A stretch of DNA of 44,062 nt from Archangium violaceum Cb vi76 (GTDB lineage: Bacteria > Myxococcota > Myxococcia > Myxococcales > Myxococcaceae), in assembly GCF_000733295.1 (NCBI RefSeq), contig NZ_JPMI01000425.1:1-44062 (forward strand). The letters are read 5' to 3'. Shown piece after piece: positions 17,415 through 25,092 of this stretch. A program made the position numbers and the translations under genes. The notes below the pieces were generated by a model, which saw only the letters and a program-made list of their open reading frames with translations, was not told where the DNA came from and did not search any database. The number at the start of each line of letters is the position of its first letter. Position 1 is the stretch's first letter.

Positions 17415-19211
17415 CTAGTAGAAGACGCGCTCGGCACTGCCGAGCAGCGCGAAGCAGTAGGGACGGGCGAACTCCTCGGCCTTGCAGAGGGTCTGGGCAC
17501 ACGCGGTGCCCGCCTCGCGGGCCTCGGCCTTCTCGGTGGCATCCGGCGTGCGGCCGAGCAGCAGCCGGTACTGGTGGGTGGCGATCTGCTCGGCCAGGTC
17601 CGGGTCAACAGCGCGGCTCGGGCTCACCCCCTCGGGCAGCAGCTTCTCCACCGCGGCCCCCTTCACCCTGGGGTCCAGGGTGGGGTTGCACAGCTCCTGC
17701 ACGAAGGACAGCTGGGTGGCGGTGGTGAGGATGCTCACCACGCGGAAGCGCCCGCCCGACACGTTCTCCGGGCAGCCGCCCAGGGTGCGCGCCAGGTCCG
17801 AGTAGCGCTCGTCCAGCTCGCCCTCCTTGTCCAGCTGCCAGCGCGACTCCTGCAGCAGGCTGAAGCTGGCGACACTTCCCGAGTCCAGCAGGGCCTCGGG
17901 CTGGCTGATGCGGTGGTCGCAGCCGGGCAGCTCGAAGCCGGTGTTACGCGCCATGGAGTCGATCCACACCTCGGCGTTCACCTGCTTGAGCGGACCATAG
18001 GTCCACCGGTAGGCGGAGGCCGAGGCGCCCTCGGCGGACTGGAGGTAGGCGGCGGAGGTGGCCACCGCGTAGTGCACCGAGCGGATGTCGCCGTCATTCT
18101 CCAGCAGCCAGCGCACCAGCTCCTCCCGCACCTCGGGCACGCTCGCGGACAGCTCATAGCCCAGGTACTGCACGAGCACCTCGTCCACCGCGCGCTCCCA
18201 GAAGGCCATGTCGCGCGAGAGGATGCGGCCCGGCGTCTGCAACTTCGCCCACTCCTCGGGCTTGAGCAGGCCGCTCCACATCGTGGTCTCGCGCAGCCCC
18301 GGGTCGCGCGAGGCGCGCAGGTCCGGGGTGAAGATGAGCTCGTTGTAGCCCCACAGCACGCTGGCGCACTCACCGCGCGACACCTCGTCCACCTGTCCGT
18401 TGTCGTCCAGGCAGCGGAAGCGGATGAAGGCGTCCGGCAGGCGCAGGCCCATCTGAGGATGATCGTAGTAGCCCGAGTGCCACAGCTTGTAGAGGCGCGA
18501 CATGTCCGCGCGCTCGTGCTCGAAGGGCGGGCGGCCCAGGAAGTGGGTGAAGAGCGCCTCCGCCTTGTCACCCGGGTCCGCGTAGCGGCGGGTCAACACG
18601 GGGTGGGCGCTCACCACCGCGGCGAACAGGTCATACGGCACCTTGCCGCGGTAGAGCTTCTCCACCAACCGGTCCATGTCGTAGATGGCCTGGATGCTCG
18701 TCACCTCGTTGCTGTAGAGGAAGCGGTCCGCGGCCCGGCGCTGCTGGATGAGGATGAACTCGTCCATCTCCATCAACCGCTTCACCGTGGCGCCCCACCC
18801 GTCCACGCACGTGGCCTCGGCCTCGTCCGCGCCGGGCACGCGCCCCAGCATGTCCACGAAGAGCCGGCGGCAGGCCTCGGCGTGCAGGATGGGCCGGTTG
18901 GACAGGCCCACGCCCCAGAGGCTGCGGCACAGGCCGCGGTTGACGGGATTCTGTAGCCCCGCCCCGTTGCAGTACGCCACGCAGTCCGCGTCGCAGTCGG
19001 GCGGGCGCGTCTCGTTGGGGAGAGAGCCCACCGCGCGCGCCGCGGGCAGGGTGTCATCCCCTCCCGCGAAGGTGCCCGAGGTGATGGGATCGCCGTTGCC
19101 CACCATGCCACCGGGGCCCTGGGCCACATGGTCTGGCTCGAAGGTGTAGGTGGGCTGGCACGCGGCCAACAGGGTGAGGACGGAAAGGAAGAGCGTCCGA
19201 GACACAGTCAT
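17415..19211 (-). CDS. DUF1549 (PSCyt2)-like lipoprotein
   Basis: 598 aa. ATG at 19211 with AGGGAG upstream. Signal peptide with lipobox LAAC (Cys18). The segment CRRLFVDMLGRVPGADEAE (about 112-130) matches the PSCyt2/DUF1549 opening (RRLYLDLLGRPPT), and it is followed by the TH-FLGRPPFEHERADM repeat-like element, as in the double helical domains of these proteins. No CxxCH is present, so any redox role would depend on the partner. Cysteine pairs (CDADCVAYCNGAG) suggest disulfides. First gene of the three-gene unit; the preceding barrel gene ends 28 bp upstream on the same strand. The family call is by motif and neighbourhood, moderate. Confidence 0.8.
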   Translation of the reverse strand: MTVSRTLFLSVLTLLAACQPTYTFEPDHVAQGPGGMVGNGDPITSGTFAGGDDTLPAARAVGSLPNETRPPDCDADCVAYCNGAGLQNPVNRGLCRSLWGVGLSNRPILHAEACRRLFVDMLGRVPGADEAEATCVDGWGATVKRLMEMDEFILIQQRRAADRFLYSNEVTSIQAIYDMDRLVEKLYRGKVPYDLFAAVVSAHPVLTRRYADPGDKAEALFTHFLGRPPFEHERADMSRLYKLWHSGYYDHPQMGLRLPDAFIRFRCLDDNGQVDEVSRGECASVLWGYNELIFTPDLRASRDPGLRETTMWSGLLKPEEWAKLQTPGRILSRDMAFWERAVDEVLVQYLGYELSASVPEVREELVRWLLENDGDIRSVHYAVATSAAYLQSAEGASASAYRWTYGPLKQVNAEVWIDSMARNTGFELPGCDHRISQPEALLDSGSVASFSLLQESRWQLDKEGELDERYSDLARTLGGCPENVSGGRFRVVSILTTATQLSFVQELCNPTLDPRVKGAAVEKLLPEGVSPSRAVDPDLAEQIATHQYRLLLGRTPDATEKAEAREAGTACAQTLCKAEEFARPYCFALLGSAERVFY

Positions 19212-19238
19212 GCACGACTCCCTGCGAAAAAGGGTGCT

Positions 19239-20228
19239 TCAGAGGGAGAATTCAGCTCCGACAGACAGCCCCAGGCGCAGCCCCAGGGTGCTCCAGTTCT
19301 TGGAGTAGTTGAAGCCGGAGATCTCCTGGCTCGTGGCGAAGAGGTACTGCTGTCCAATCTGGCCGAGCACATCCGCGCGCAGCCAGATTTTGTCGGACAT
19401 GCGCCGCCGCGCGCCCACGGACGGGCCCAGCAGCCAGCCCACGCGCGGCACGCTCCACACGGCCACTCCCTGGGTCTGGAGCCGGGAGATCGTCTCCGCG
19501 AACTCGAGGCCGGGGATGAGGAGGGAGAGGCCCGCGCGGGCGGCGAAGACGACCTCCATCTTGTCGGCGACGGGCAGGCCGTACTCGCCGGAGGCGAACA
19601 GCTCGTTGTAGATGCCGAAGCCGAACTGCTGGCCTCCGGACGCGGCGTAGTTGCCGAAGATGCGCACGCCCGCGCCCAGACGCAGCCGCTCGCTCACCGC
19701 GGGCACGGGCGTGTTCACCCAGGCCGTGATGGACAGGAAGCCCGCCGAGTAGTCGAAGGACTCATCCAGACGCGTGGCGTTGATGTACTGCACGCCCGAC
19801 ATCCGCGCCCCTTCCAGGTAGAGGTCGGGGCTCAAGCCGATGCGCATGGGGCCCGAAACGAGGGGCGCCTCGTCCTTGCCCTTCGCGGCGGAACGGGACG
19901 CCGAGGACTTCTGCGCCGGAGCGGGCCGGGCTTCCGCCACGACCTTGGACTCACGGGCGGGCCGGGGAGGCGGCGCCTCGGCGACCTTCGTCTCCACGGC
20001 GGGCTCGGGAGCCGCTTTCGCCTCGGCCGCGGGGGCGGGCTCGGCGGGAGCGGGCTCGGCGGCGGCGGGCTGAGCGACCGGCTCCGCGGCAGCTGGCTTG
20101 GAGGCGCGCGTCCGGGACGACTTCGACGACTTCGCGGACTTCTTGGGAGCGGCCTCGGCCGCCGGAGCGGCGAGCACCAGCAGCGCGGAGAGGAGGCCGC
20201 AGCAGACGCGAGACAGCGGCTGGAACAT
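19239..20228 (-). CDS. Outer-membrane barrel-like protein with Ala/Pro/Lys linker
   Basis: 329 aa. ATG at 20228. Signal peptide (hydrophobic CCGLLSALLVLAAPAAEA) followed by a low-complexity Ala/Pro/Lys/Glu stretch (about 28-125), then a beta-rich region (about 135-329) with repeated aromatic, alternating strands (SFDYSAGFLSITAWV, FGFGIYNELFASGEYG, WLLGPSVGARR) ending in SL. The architecture suggests an outer-membrane beta-barrel whose periplasmic arm spans or interacts with the peptidoglycan. Not recognised at family level. It precedes the DUF1549-like gene on the same strand, so it may be the outer-membrane partner of that operon. Confidence 0.75.
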   Translation of the reverse strand: MFQPLSRVCCGLLSALLVLAAPAAEAAPKKSAKSSKSSRTRASKPAAAEPVAQPAAAEPAPAEPAPAAEAKAAPEPAVETKVAEAPPPRPARESKVVAEARPAPAQKSSASRSAAKGKDEAPLVSGPMRIGLSPDLYLEGARMSGVQYINATRLDESFDYSAGFLSITAWVNTPVPAVSERLRLGAGVRIFGNYAASGGQQFGFGIYNELFASGEYGLPVADKMEVVFAARAGLSLLIPGLEFAETISRLQTQGVAVWSVPRVGWLLGPSVGARRRMSDKIWLRADVLGQIGQQYLFATSQEISGFNYSKNWSTLGLRLGLSVGAEFSL

Positions 20229-20354
20229 GTTGCGCGAGCGGAGGGAAGGCAGCACGGGGGGACTCGGGAGCAGGAGACACGGGGGGACGGCGGGGGACTG
20301 CCCTCCTCCCGGGCCCCAGCCGGACACGGGAGGAGGTACGCAACAGCGGATGGC

Positions 20355-20960
20355 TCAGCTACGGCGGCGGCGGCGCAGCAGCGCCAGGCCCGTGGTCAGC
20401 GCGAACGCCAGCACCGGGGCGCCACCGGCGGAGGAGCAACCACCCTCCTCTTCCTGCGGCTCGTTGTTGCCGGTGACGTTCACGGTCAGCGACGTCGTCG
20501 CGGCTGCGTCTCCAGTGGAATTGTTGTCACCGTTGACCGAGTTGCCAGCGGCGAAGATCTTCACGGAGCCGGCCGAGGGGGGCGCAACCAGCGAGAAGTT
20601 GAAGGTGATGGCGCCGCTGGCGGCGGGCTTGGGCGCGTTATGGGTGAGCTCGTTGCTCTGCTTCTTCGAGCCCGTGCCGGGCTCGAGCGACGCCGCCGTG
20701 TTGTCCACGGCCACGTTCATGCCGCCCCTCAGGCCCGGACCCCCGGTGATGGTGAGCGTGTACTCGCCCGTCGCGCCCGCGGCGAGCGACGAGGGACCGG
20801 TGAGCGTGACCGTGGGCGCCGTACCACCGCTGTGGCAGGAGGAGCACGTCGCGGCGGACTTGCCCGAGTTGCCGGTCATACCGGTGGAATTGGCGAAGGC
20901 GGGGGCGGACAGCAGGCACGCCGAGAGGACTCCAGCAGCGGCGTACGAGGGGAACTTCAT
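20355..20960 (-). CDS. MYXO-CTERM-anchored CxxCH choice-of-anchor protein
   Basis: 201 aa. ATG at 20960. Signal peptide ending AFA at about 23, then a CSSCH motif (Cys39, Cys42, His43), an Ig-like beta domain of the choice-of-anchor type (about 50-165), and a C-terminal MYXO-CTERM signal: EEEGGC (Cys175), a hydrophobic helix and the tail RRRRRS. MYXO-CTERM tails are thought to be processed by myxosortase for surface display. I recall this arrangement as the MXAN_6652 family. The CSSCH could bind heme c or a metal. It lies 126 bp upstream of the barrel gene on the same strand and may be an independent transcript. Confidence 0.9.
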   Translation of the reverse strand: MKFPSYAAAGVLSACLLSAPAFANSTGMTGNSGKSAATCSSCHSGGTAPTVTLTGPSSLAAGATGEYTLTITGGPGLRGGMNVAVDNTAASLEPGTGSKKQSNELTHNAPKPAASGAITFNFSLVAPPSAGSVKIFAAGNSVNGDNNSTGDAAATTSLTVNVTGNNEPQEEEGGCSSAGGAPVLAFALTTGLALLRRRRRS

Positions 20961-21055
20961 ACAACCTCCATGAGTGGGGGCTCTCTTTTTAACTCGCTTC
21001 GCCCCCTGCTTCCCATGGCCCCCTGATACTTCACGCGGGCGTCACCCCGTACGGA

Positions 21056-21085
21056 CCGTATGGCCGGAGAAGAGCCGTATGGCCG
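21056..21085. promoter_or_regulatory. Direct repeat CCGTATGGCCG in divergent region
   Basis: Two copies of CCGTATGGCCG at 21056-21066 and 21075-21085, 19 bp apart, between the divergent MYXO-CTERM and AAA genes, 70 to 110 bp from both starts. A 10-bp reverse-complement match lies inside GGCCATACGGCC at 29646-29657 upstream of a lipoprotein. Possibly a regulator site; unproven. Confidence 0.4.
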
Positions 21086-21166
21086 TAAGAGTTCCCTACA
21101 TCCGGTGCCCACGTCCCCTGGGGCTCCAACATCTCACGAATGCCCACAAGGGGGCCCGGTGAGGAT

Positions 21167-22456
21167 ATGGTGCGGCCCCACCCGCTCACGTTGGCCCTCC
21201 GCATGTACCTGCGCAGCCTCACGCTCCAGAACCTGAAGCTCCTGAGGGACGTCGCCATCTCCTTCACCCGCTCGGACGGGGAGATCCGGCCCTGGACGGT
21301 CTTCGTCGGGGAGAACGGGCTGTGCAAGACGGCCGTCCTCCAGGCCATCGCCCTCGCCGCGAGCGGCTCGTCGCTGGGCAGCGAGCTGGCGGATGTCACC
21401 TCCCTGCCGGACCGGCGGCTGCCCTCCAGCGAGCTGATGCTCATCGGCGCCGAGTTCACCTTCGGCACGGAGGGCCACAAGGCGCGCGACTACCCGGGCC
21501 TGGAGAAGAAGCACTCGCTGCCGCCCTATGTGCGCAGCTCGGTGGCGGCCAAGAGCACCTGGCGCGAGCTGGTGGGCAACTCGAGATACGTGGGCGTGGA
21601 GCACACGCGCGTGTTCGATCCCATCCGCGAGGCGCGCCGCACGCAGTTGCCGGGGTGGTTCGTCGCGGGCTACGGCGTGGCGCGCGCCCTGCCCCGTCCC
21701 AACGCCATCCAGGGCGTGGGCCTGTCGGATCCCATCAAGCAGCGGCTGGCGAACCTCTTCGACCAGGGCGGTCTGATCGCCACCGGCTTCGCGGACGTCT
21801 TCGAGCCGGCGCAGGCGAAGGCGTACTCGCGGGTGCTGAAGCAGGTGCTGCTGGAGGGCAACCTGCTGCCGGGCCTGGTGGACCTGGAGCTGAAGAGCCA
21901 GGGCATCGTGCGCACGCGGCAGGACATGCTGGACGCCCACCGGTTCGAGCTGGAGATGGGGGGCCAGCGCATCCAGGTTCCCGCCACGTGGCTGTCCCAC
22001 GGGTACCAGAGCTCCATCGCCTGGCTGGCGGATCTGATCGGCCACATGCTGCTCGAGGCGGGCAAGCCCGTGGCGCCCGAGAAGATGGAAGGGCTGGTGC
22101 TCGTGGACGAGCTGGACCTGCACCTGCACCCGCGTTGGCAGACGGCGCTCGTTCCCGCGCTGAAGAAGATCTTCCCGCGGCTCCAGTTCATCGCCACCAC
22201 GCACTCGGCGATGCTGCTGCCGGGGCTGGAGCAGGAGGAGGTGCTCGTGCTCCGCCAGGACGAGGACGGCAACGTCGACGTGGCTCCGGCGCCCGCCTCG
22301 CCCTCGTGGCTCACGGGCAGTGAGCTGTTCGACGTGTTCTTCGACAAGAAGGGCAAGCCCCTGCGCGGCAGCCGGAGCCCCGCCCCCCGCAGGAAGCAGC
22401 CCGTACCGGAGAAGACGCGCGCCCCCAGGACGGCGGCCCGGACGAAGCGGAAGTAG
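21167..22456 (+). CDS. AAA/ABC-type ATPase with Cys in Walker A
   Basis: 429 aa from ATG 21167 (GGTGAGG directly upstream); the ATG at 21203 (MYLRSL) is an alternative that fits better the start of related proteins. RecF/OLD-like AAA family: Walker A is GENGLCKT (48-55) with Cys where the family has Gly, Walker B LVLVDELDLHLHP (about 311-323) and an H-loop ATTHSAML. LSHGYQSS (about 277) could be the signature motif. A basic C-terminal tail (RSPAPRRKQP..TRKRK) suggests nucleic-acid contact. No nuclease partner is adjacent, unlike Gabija-type defence systems. Stands alone, convergent with the STAS-like gene; role unknown, possibly DNA repair or defence. Confidence 0.85.
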   Translation: MVRPHPLTLALRMYLRSLTLQNLKLLRDVAISFTRSDGEIRPWTVFVGENGLCKTAVLQAIALAASGSSLGSELADVTSLPDRRLPSSELMLIGAEFTFGTEGHKARDYPGLEKKHSLPPYVRSSVAAKSTWRELVGNSRYVGVEHTRVFDPIREARRTQLPGWFVAGYGVARALPRPNAIQGVGLSDPIKQRLANLFDQGGLIATGFADVFEPAQAKAYSRVLKQVLLEGNLLPGLVDLELKSQGIVRTRQDMLDAHRFELEMGGQRIQVPATWLSHGYQSSIAWLADLIGHMLLEAGKPVAPEKMEGLVLVDELDLHLHPRWQTALVPALKKIFPRLQFIATTHSAMLLPGLEQEEVLVLRQDEDGNVDVAPAPASPSWLTGSELFDVFFDKKGKPLRGSRSPAPRRKQPVPEKTRAPRTAARTKRK

Positions 22457-22464
22457 GGCCCGTC

Positions 22465-22860
22465 TCAGTCCGTCTGGGTGAGGTACCGCACGAGCTCGTC
22501 CTCGTCGTCCGTCACCAGCCGCGTCACGCCATCCTGCTTGGCGTAACGCTTGACCTGCAGCAGCCCGACGGCGCTCTGGACGAGCACCCCCACCTTGCGG
22601 AAGCCACCAATCCACCGCAGGCGGAAACGCTGGAGGGCCGCTTCGAACTCGGGATCGTTCCGGCCCGGAGCCGCCCGGATGTCGATGAGGAGCGTGTGGC
22701 GGGCACGGCCCAGGTCATCCAGCGCCTTGATGAGCCCCTCGAAAGAGACCTCCAGGTCCCGCATCGACGTGAACGGCTTGTCGCCGCGAATGTTGCGGAC
22801 GATGCCCGTCCCTTCATCCACCAGGGCGGTGAAGTACTCGTTCCGGAAGATCTGCTTCAT
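22465..22860 (-). CDS. Small STAS/SpoIIAA-like protein
   Basis: 131 aa. ATG at 22860, 11 nt after the stop of the preceding amidotransferase-like gene, so probably translated from the same mRNA. Alpha/beta pattern: N-terminal strands (FTALVDEGTGIVR), a helix FEGLIKALDDLGRARHTLLIDIRAAPGRND and a second strand-helix pair KVGVLVQSAVGLLQVKRYAKQDG. This is compatible with a STAS or SpoIIAA-like fold, but I see no diagnostic motif. No signal peptide. Such folds often bind nucleotides or partner proteins. The assignment is a fold guess, low to moderate. Confidence 0.65.
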   Translation of the reverse strand: MKQIFRNEYFTALVDEGTGIVRNIRGDKPFTSMRDLEVSFEGLIKALDDLGRARHTLLIDIRAAPGRNDPEFEAALQRFRLRWIGGFRKVGVLVQSAVGLLQVKRYAKQDGVTRLVTDDEDELVRYLTQTD

Positions 22861-22871
22861 TGCCGGTTCTT

Positions 22872-23879
22872 CTATACCGTCAGGGGCTCCGAGGTGAGGG
22901 CCTCCGAGCCGGGCGGCACCTCGGCATCGGGCGAGTCCAGCAGCACCAGCAGGGGGATGGCCGACCCGGTATCCCCGAAGCTGGCCATGCCGCGCACGGT
23001 GCCCTCCACGCGCGAGCCATCCGGCCGCTTGAGGGAGAGCGTCTGCCCCACCCGCACGATGGGCGCGCGCCGGGGAATGCCGGGCGAGAGCAGCACCCCC
23101 CGGCCCGCCAGCCGTTGGATGGCATCCACGGTGAAGAGGTAGCGCTCCCCGCCTCCCGCTCCCACCTGCCGCGCGAAGAAGGCGGCCAGCCGCTCCAGCA
23201 GGAGCATCGCGTGTTGCTGCACCCGCAGCACCCGGGGCCCCTCCCGCTTCAACAGCTCCTCGGCGGTGAGCCCCACGCGGCCCGCGTCTTCCTGGGCGCG
23301 GCCAGCCCACCGCTCGAACAGGGCCCCATCCACCTCGGGATGGAACCGCACACCATAGGACTTGCCCACGCGGAAGGCCTGGTGCGGATAGCGCGCCGTC
23401 GAGATCAGCTCCTGCGCTCCCGGGATGGGCTCGATGGCGTCCCCCTGCCAGTGCAGGACGTCGAAGAACTCCTCGAAGCCGGCGAACAGCGGGTCCGCCT
23501 GTCCCTCCATCGTCAGGGCCACCGGATGCACGCCCAGCACCGGGCCCTTCTCACCCGGGCCGACACGGGCCCCCGCCGCGGTGGCGAGCAACCGCGCGCC
23601 CAGTCCGATGCCCAGGCTCGGCCGGCCCGCTTCCAACCGGCGGGCCAGCAAGCGCCGCTCCTCCTCCCACAAGGCGGGAGGCTCTCCCTCCGGGTGGCCC
23701 AGCGACTTCCCCATCACCACGACCAGGTCCGCCTCCGTGTCCTCCGGGTGTGGCTCTCGCGTGCGGACATCCAGGGAGAAGCCCGAGCGCCGCAACGCGG
23801 GGCCGAGCTGCCCGGGGCCGTCTTCTTCATCATGAAGGAGGATGACGGCGGTTCGGGGGGACGGAGGAGGCGCGTTCAT
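22872..23879 (-). CDS. Class-I glutamine-amidotransferase-like protein without nucleophile
   Basis: 335 aa. ATG at 23879. The N-terminal 190 residues match the GATase-1 fold, with HWQGD (about 143-147) and the His-Pro-Glu motif RFHPE (His180, Glu182). The nucleophile elbow, normally G-x-C-x-G, reads GIGLGAR with Gly92 in the Cys position; the codon is GGA, more than one step from TGC/TGT, so it is not a simple base-call error. The protein cannot hydrolyse glutamine in the usual way. A C-terminal beta-rich domain (about 245-335, VGQTLSLKRPDGSRVEGTV) is not part of the family and resembles a small barrel or PilZ-like fold. Middle gene of the EamA-GATase-STAS operon. Confidence 0.85.
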   Translation of the reverse strand: MNAPPPSPRTAVILLHDEEDGPGQLGPALRRSGFSLDVRTREPHPEDTEADLVVVMGKSLGHPEGEPPALWEEERRLLARRLEAGRPSLGIGLGARLLATAAGARVGPGEKGPVLGVHPVALTMEGQADPLFAGFEEFFDVLHWQGDAIEPIPGAQELISTARYPHQAFRVGKSYGVRFHPEVDGALFERWAGRAQEDAGRVGLTAEELLKREGPRVLRVQQHAMLLLERLAAFFARQVGAGGGERYLFTVDAIQRLAGRGVLLSPGIPRRAPIVRVGQTLSLKRPDGSRVEGTVRGMASFGDTGSAIPLLVLLDSPDAEVPPGSEALTSEPLTV

Positions 23880-23987
23880 GCCGGGAACATTGGCACGCGG
23901 CTGACGCGGTGCAGGGTCCAGAGTCCTTCACGAAAGGCCCTCCTGCCCCGCTCCATCCTCTGGGTGACAGTGCCGGGCGCCGGGAGC

Positions 23988-24842
23988 TCAAGGCCGGGGC
24001 CACCCCAGCAACACGGCCCCGAGCATCACCAGTCCAGCACCGAGCAGTTGCCGCCGTCCCATCCGCTCGCCCTGGAGCGCGCCGAGCCCCAGCGCGAACG
24101 CGATGGACGTGTTGCGCAGGGTGAGCACGGCGCCCGTGCCGCTGTGCACCAGGGCCAGGAGCAACAGCGAGAAGGACAGCGTACACAACAGCCCGGCCAC
24201 CACGAGGAGCAGGGGCCGGGTCATCACCTTGCGGCGCAGCACCCCCCAGCCCGCCTCCTCGCGCCGGCGCATGAGGACGAGCAACGGCAGCGCCACCCCG
24301 AGTGACAGCGTGAAGAGGGCCGGAGGCTGGGCGCCCTCGCCCAGGGCGCGCTTGTAGCCGAGGTTGAAGCCGGCGATGCACGCGGCGCTCACCAGGGCCC
24401 AGAGCACCCCCTCGCCCACCGCGCCCCGGGGAAACACGAGGTTCATCGCCGCCATGCCCAGCGCCACCAGGGCCGCGCCGGCCACGGAGCCGGGGGTGAG
24501 CTGCTCGCCCAGCCACAGCACGGACACGGGCCACACGAGCAGCAGCGCGCCACCCCGGGACACCGTGTACGCCAGCCCCAGCGGCGCCCGGCGCAGCGCC
24601 CGCGCGAGCGCGACGAGGTAGCCGCTCTCCAGCACCCCGGCCACGAGCGACCAGGACAGGGCCGCGGACGTGGGAAACGCCGCCCCCTCCAGGCCGAGCG
24701 CCCAGAGCGCCCCACACACCACGGTGACGGCGATGACGCCCACCACGGCGGACTCCGGATCCTCGTGGCGTTTGAGGAGCGCATTCCACAGCGCGTGGAA
24801 GAACGCGGACGACAGCACCAGCACCAGCGCGGCGGAACTCAA
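23988..24842 (-). CDS. EamA/DMT-family membrane transporter
   Basis: 284 aa. TTG start at 24842 chosen because GGAGG lies 4 nt upstream and the protein then begins with a hydrophobic helix; an in-frame GTG at 24884 would add 14 residues. About ten transmembrane helices are visible in two repeated halves, with AFFHALWNALLKR near the start, and the second half has LRNTSIAFALGLGALQGERMG (about 240-260), which fits the EamA domain. Likely an exporter or permease of a small metabolite; substrate unknown. First gene of a three-gene unit with the amidotransferase-like and STAS-like genes; 108 bp separates it from the second gene. Confidence 0.85.
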   Translation of the reverse strand: MSSAALVLVLSSAFFHALWNALLKRHEDPESAVVGVIAVTVVCGALWALGLEGAAFPTSAALSWSLVAGVLESGYLVALARALRRAPLGLAYTVSRGGALLLVWPVSVLWLGEQLTPGSVAGAALVALGMAAMNLVFPRGAVGEGVLWALVSAACIAGFNLGYKRALGEGAQPPALFTLSLGVALPLLVLMRRREEAGWGVLRRKVMTRPLLLVVAGLLCTLSFSLLLLALVHSGTGAVLTLRNTSIAFALGLGALQGERMGRRQLLGAGLVMLGAVLLGWPRP

Positions 24843-25092
24843 CGCACCTCCGGGGAACGAACGCGGGAAGGCCGCGCACTCCACGCGAGGAGCCCCTCGA
24901 CTTCAACCCCCTCGCCTCCCCGCCCCCCTTCCCCACAAACATGTACCAGCCATGCACATTTTGCGTCCCCCTGCTGGCGAACGCACCGGTTGCGCGCACG
25001 AAGCGTGTGGGCCCGAGGGGAAACGGCCTGGAACGGGCCTTGCTCTGGGAGGACCCAACCTGGTGACACCCTCCTTTCAGGAGCACGCGGTC

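Noticed and set aside
21167-22860. Gabija- or OLD-type defence pair
   Set aside because: No nuclease/helicase partner; the neighbouring gene is convergent and STAS-like, and the ATPase lacks a TOPRIM domain.
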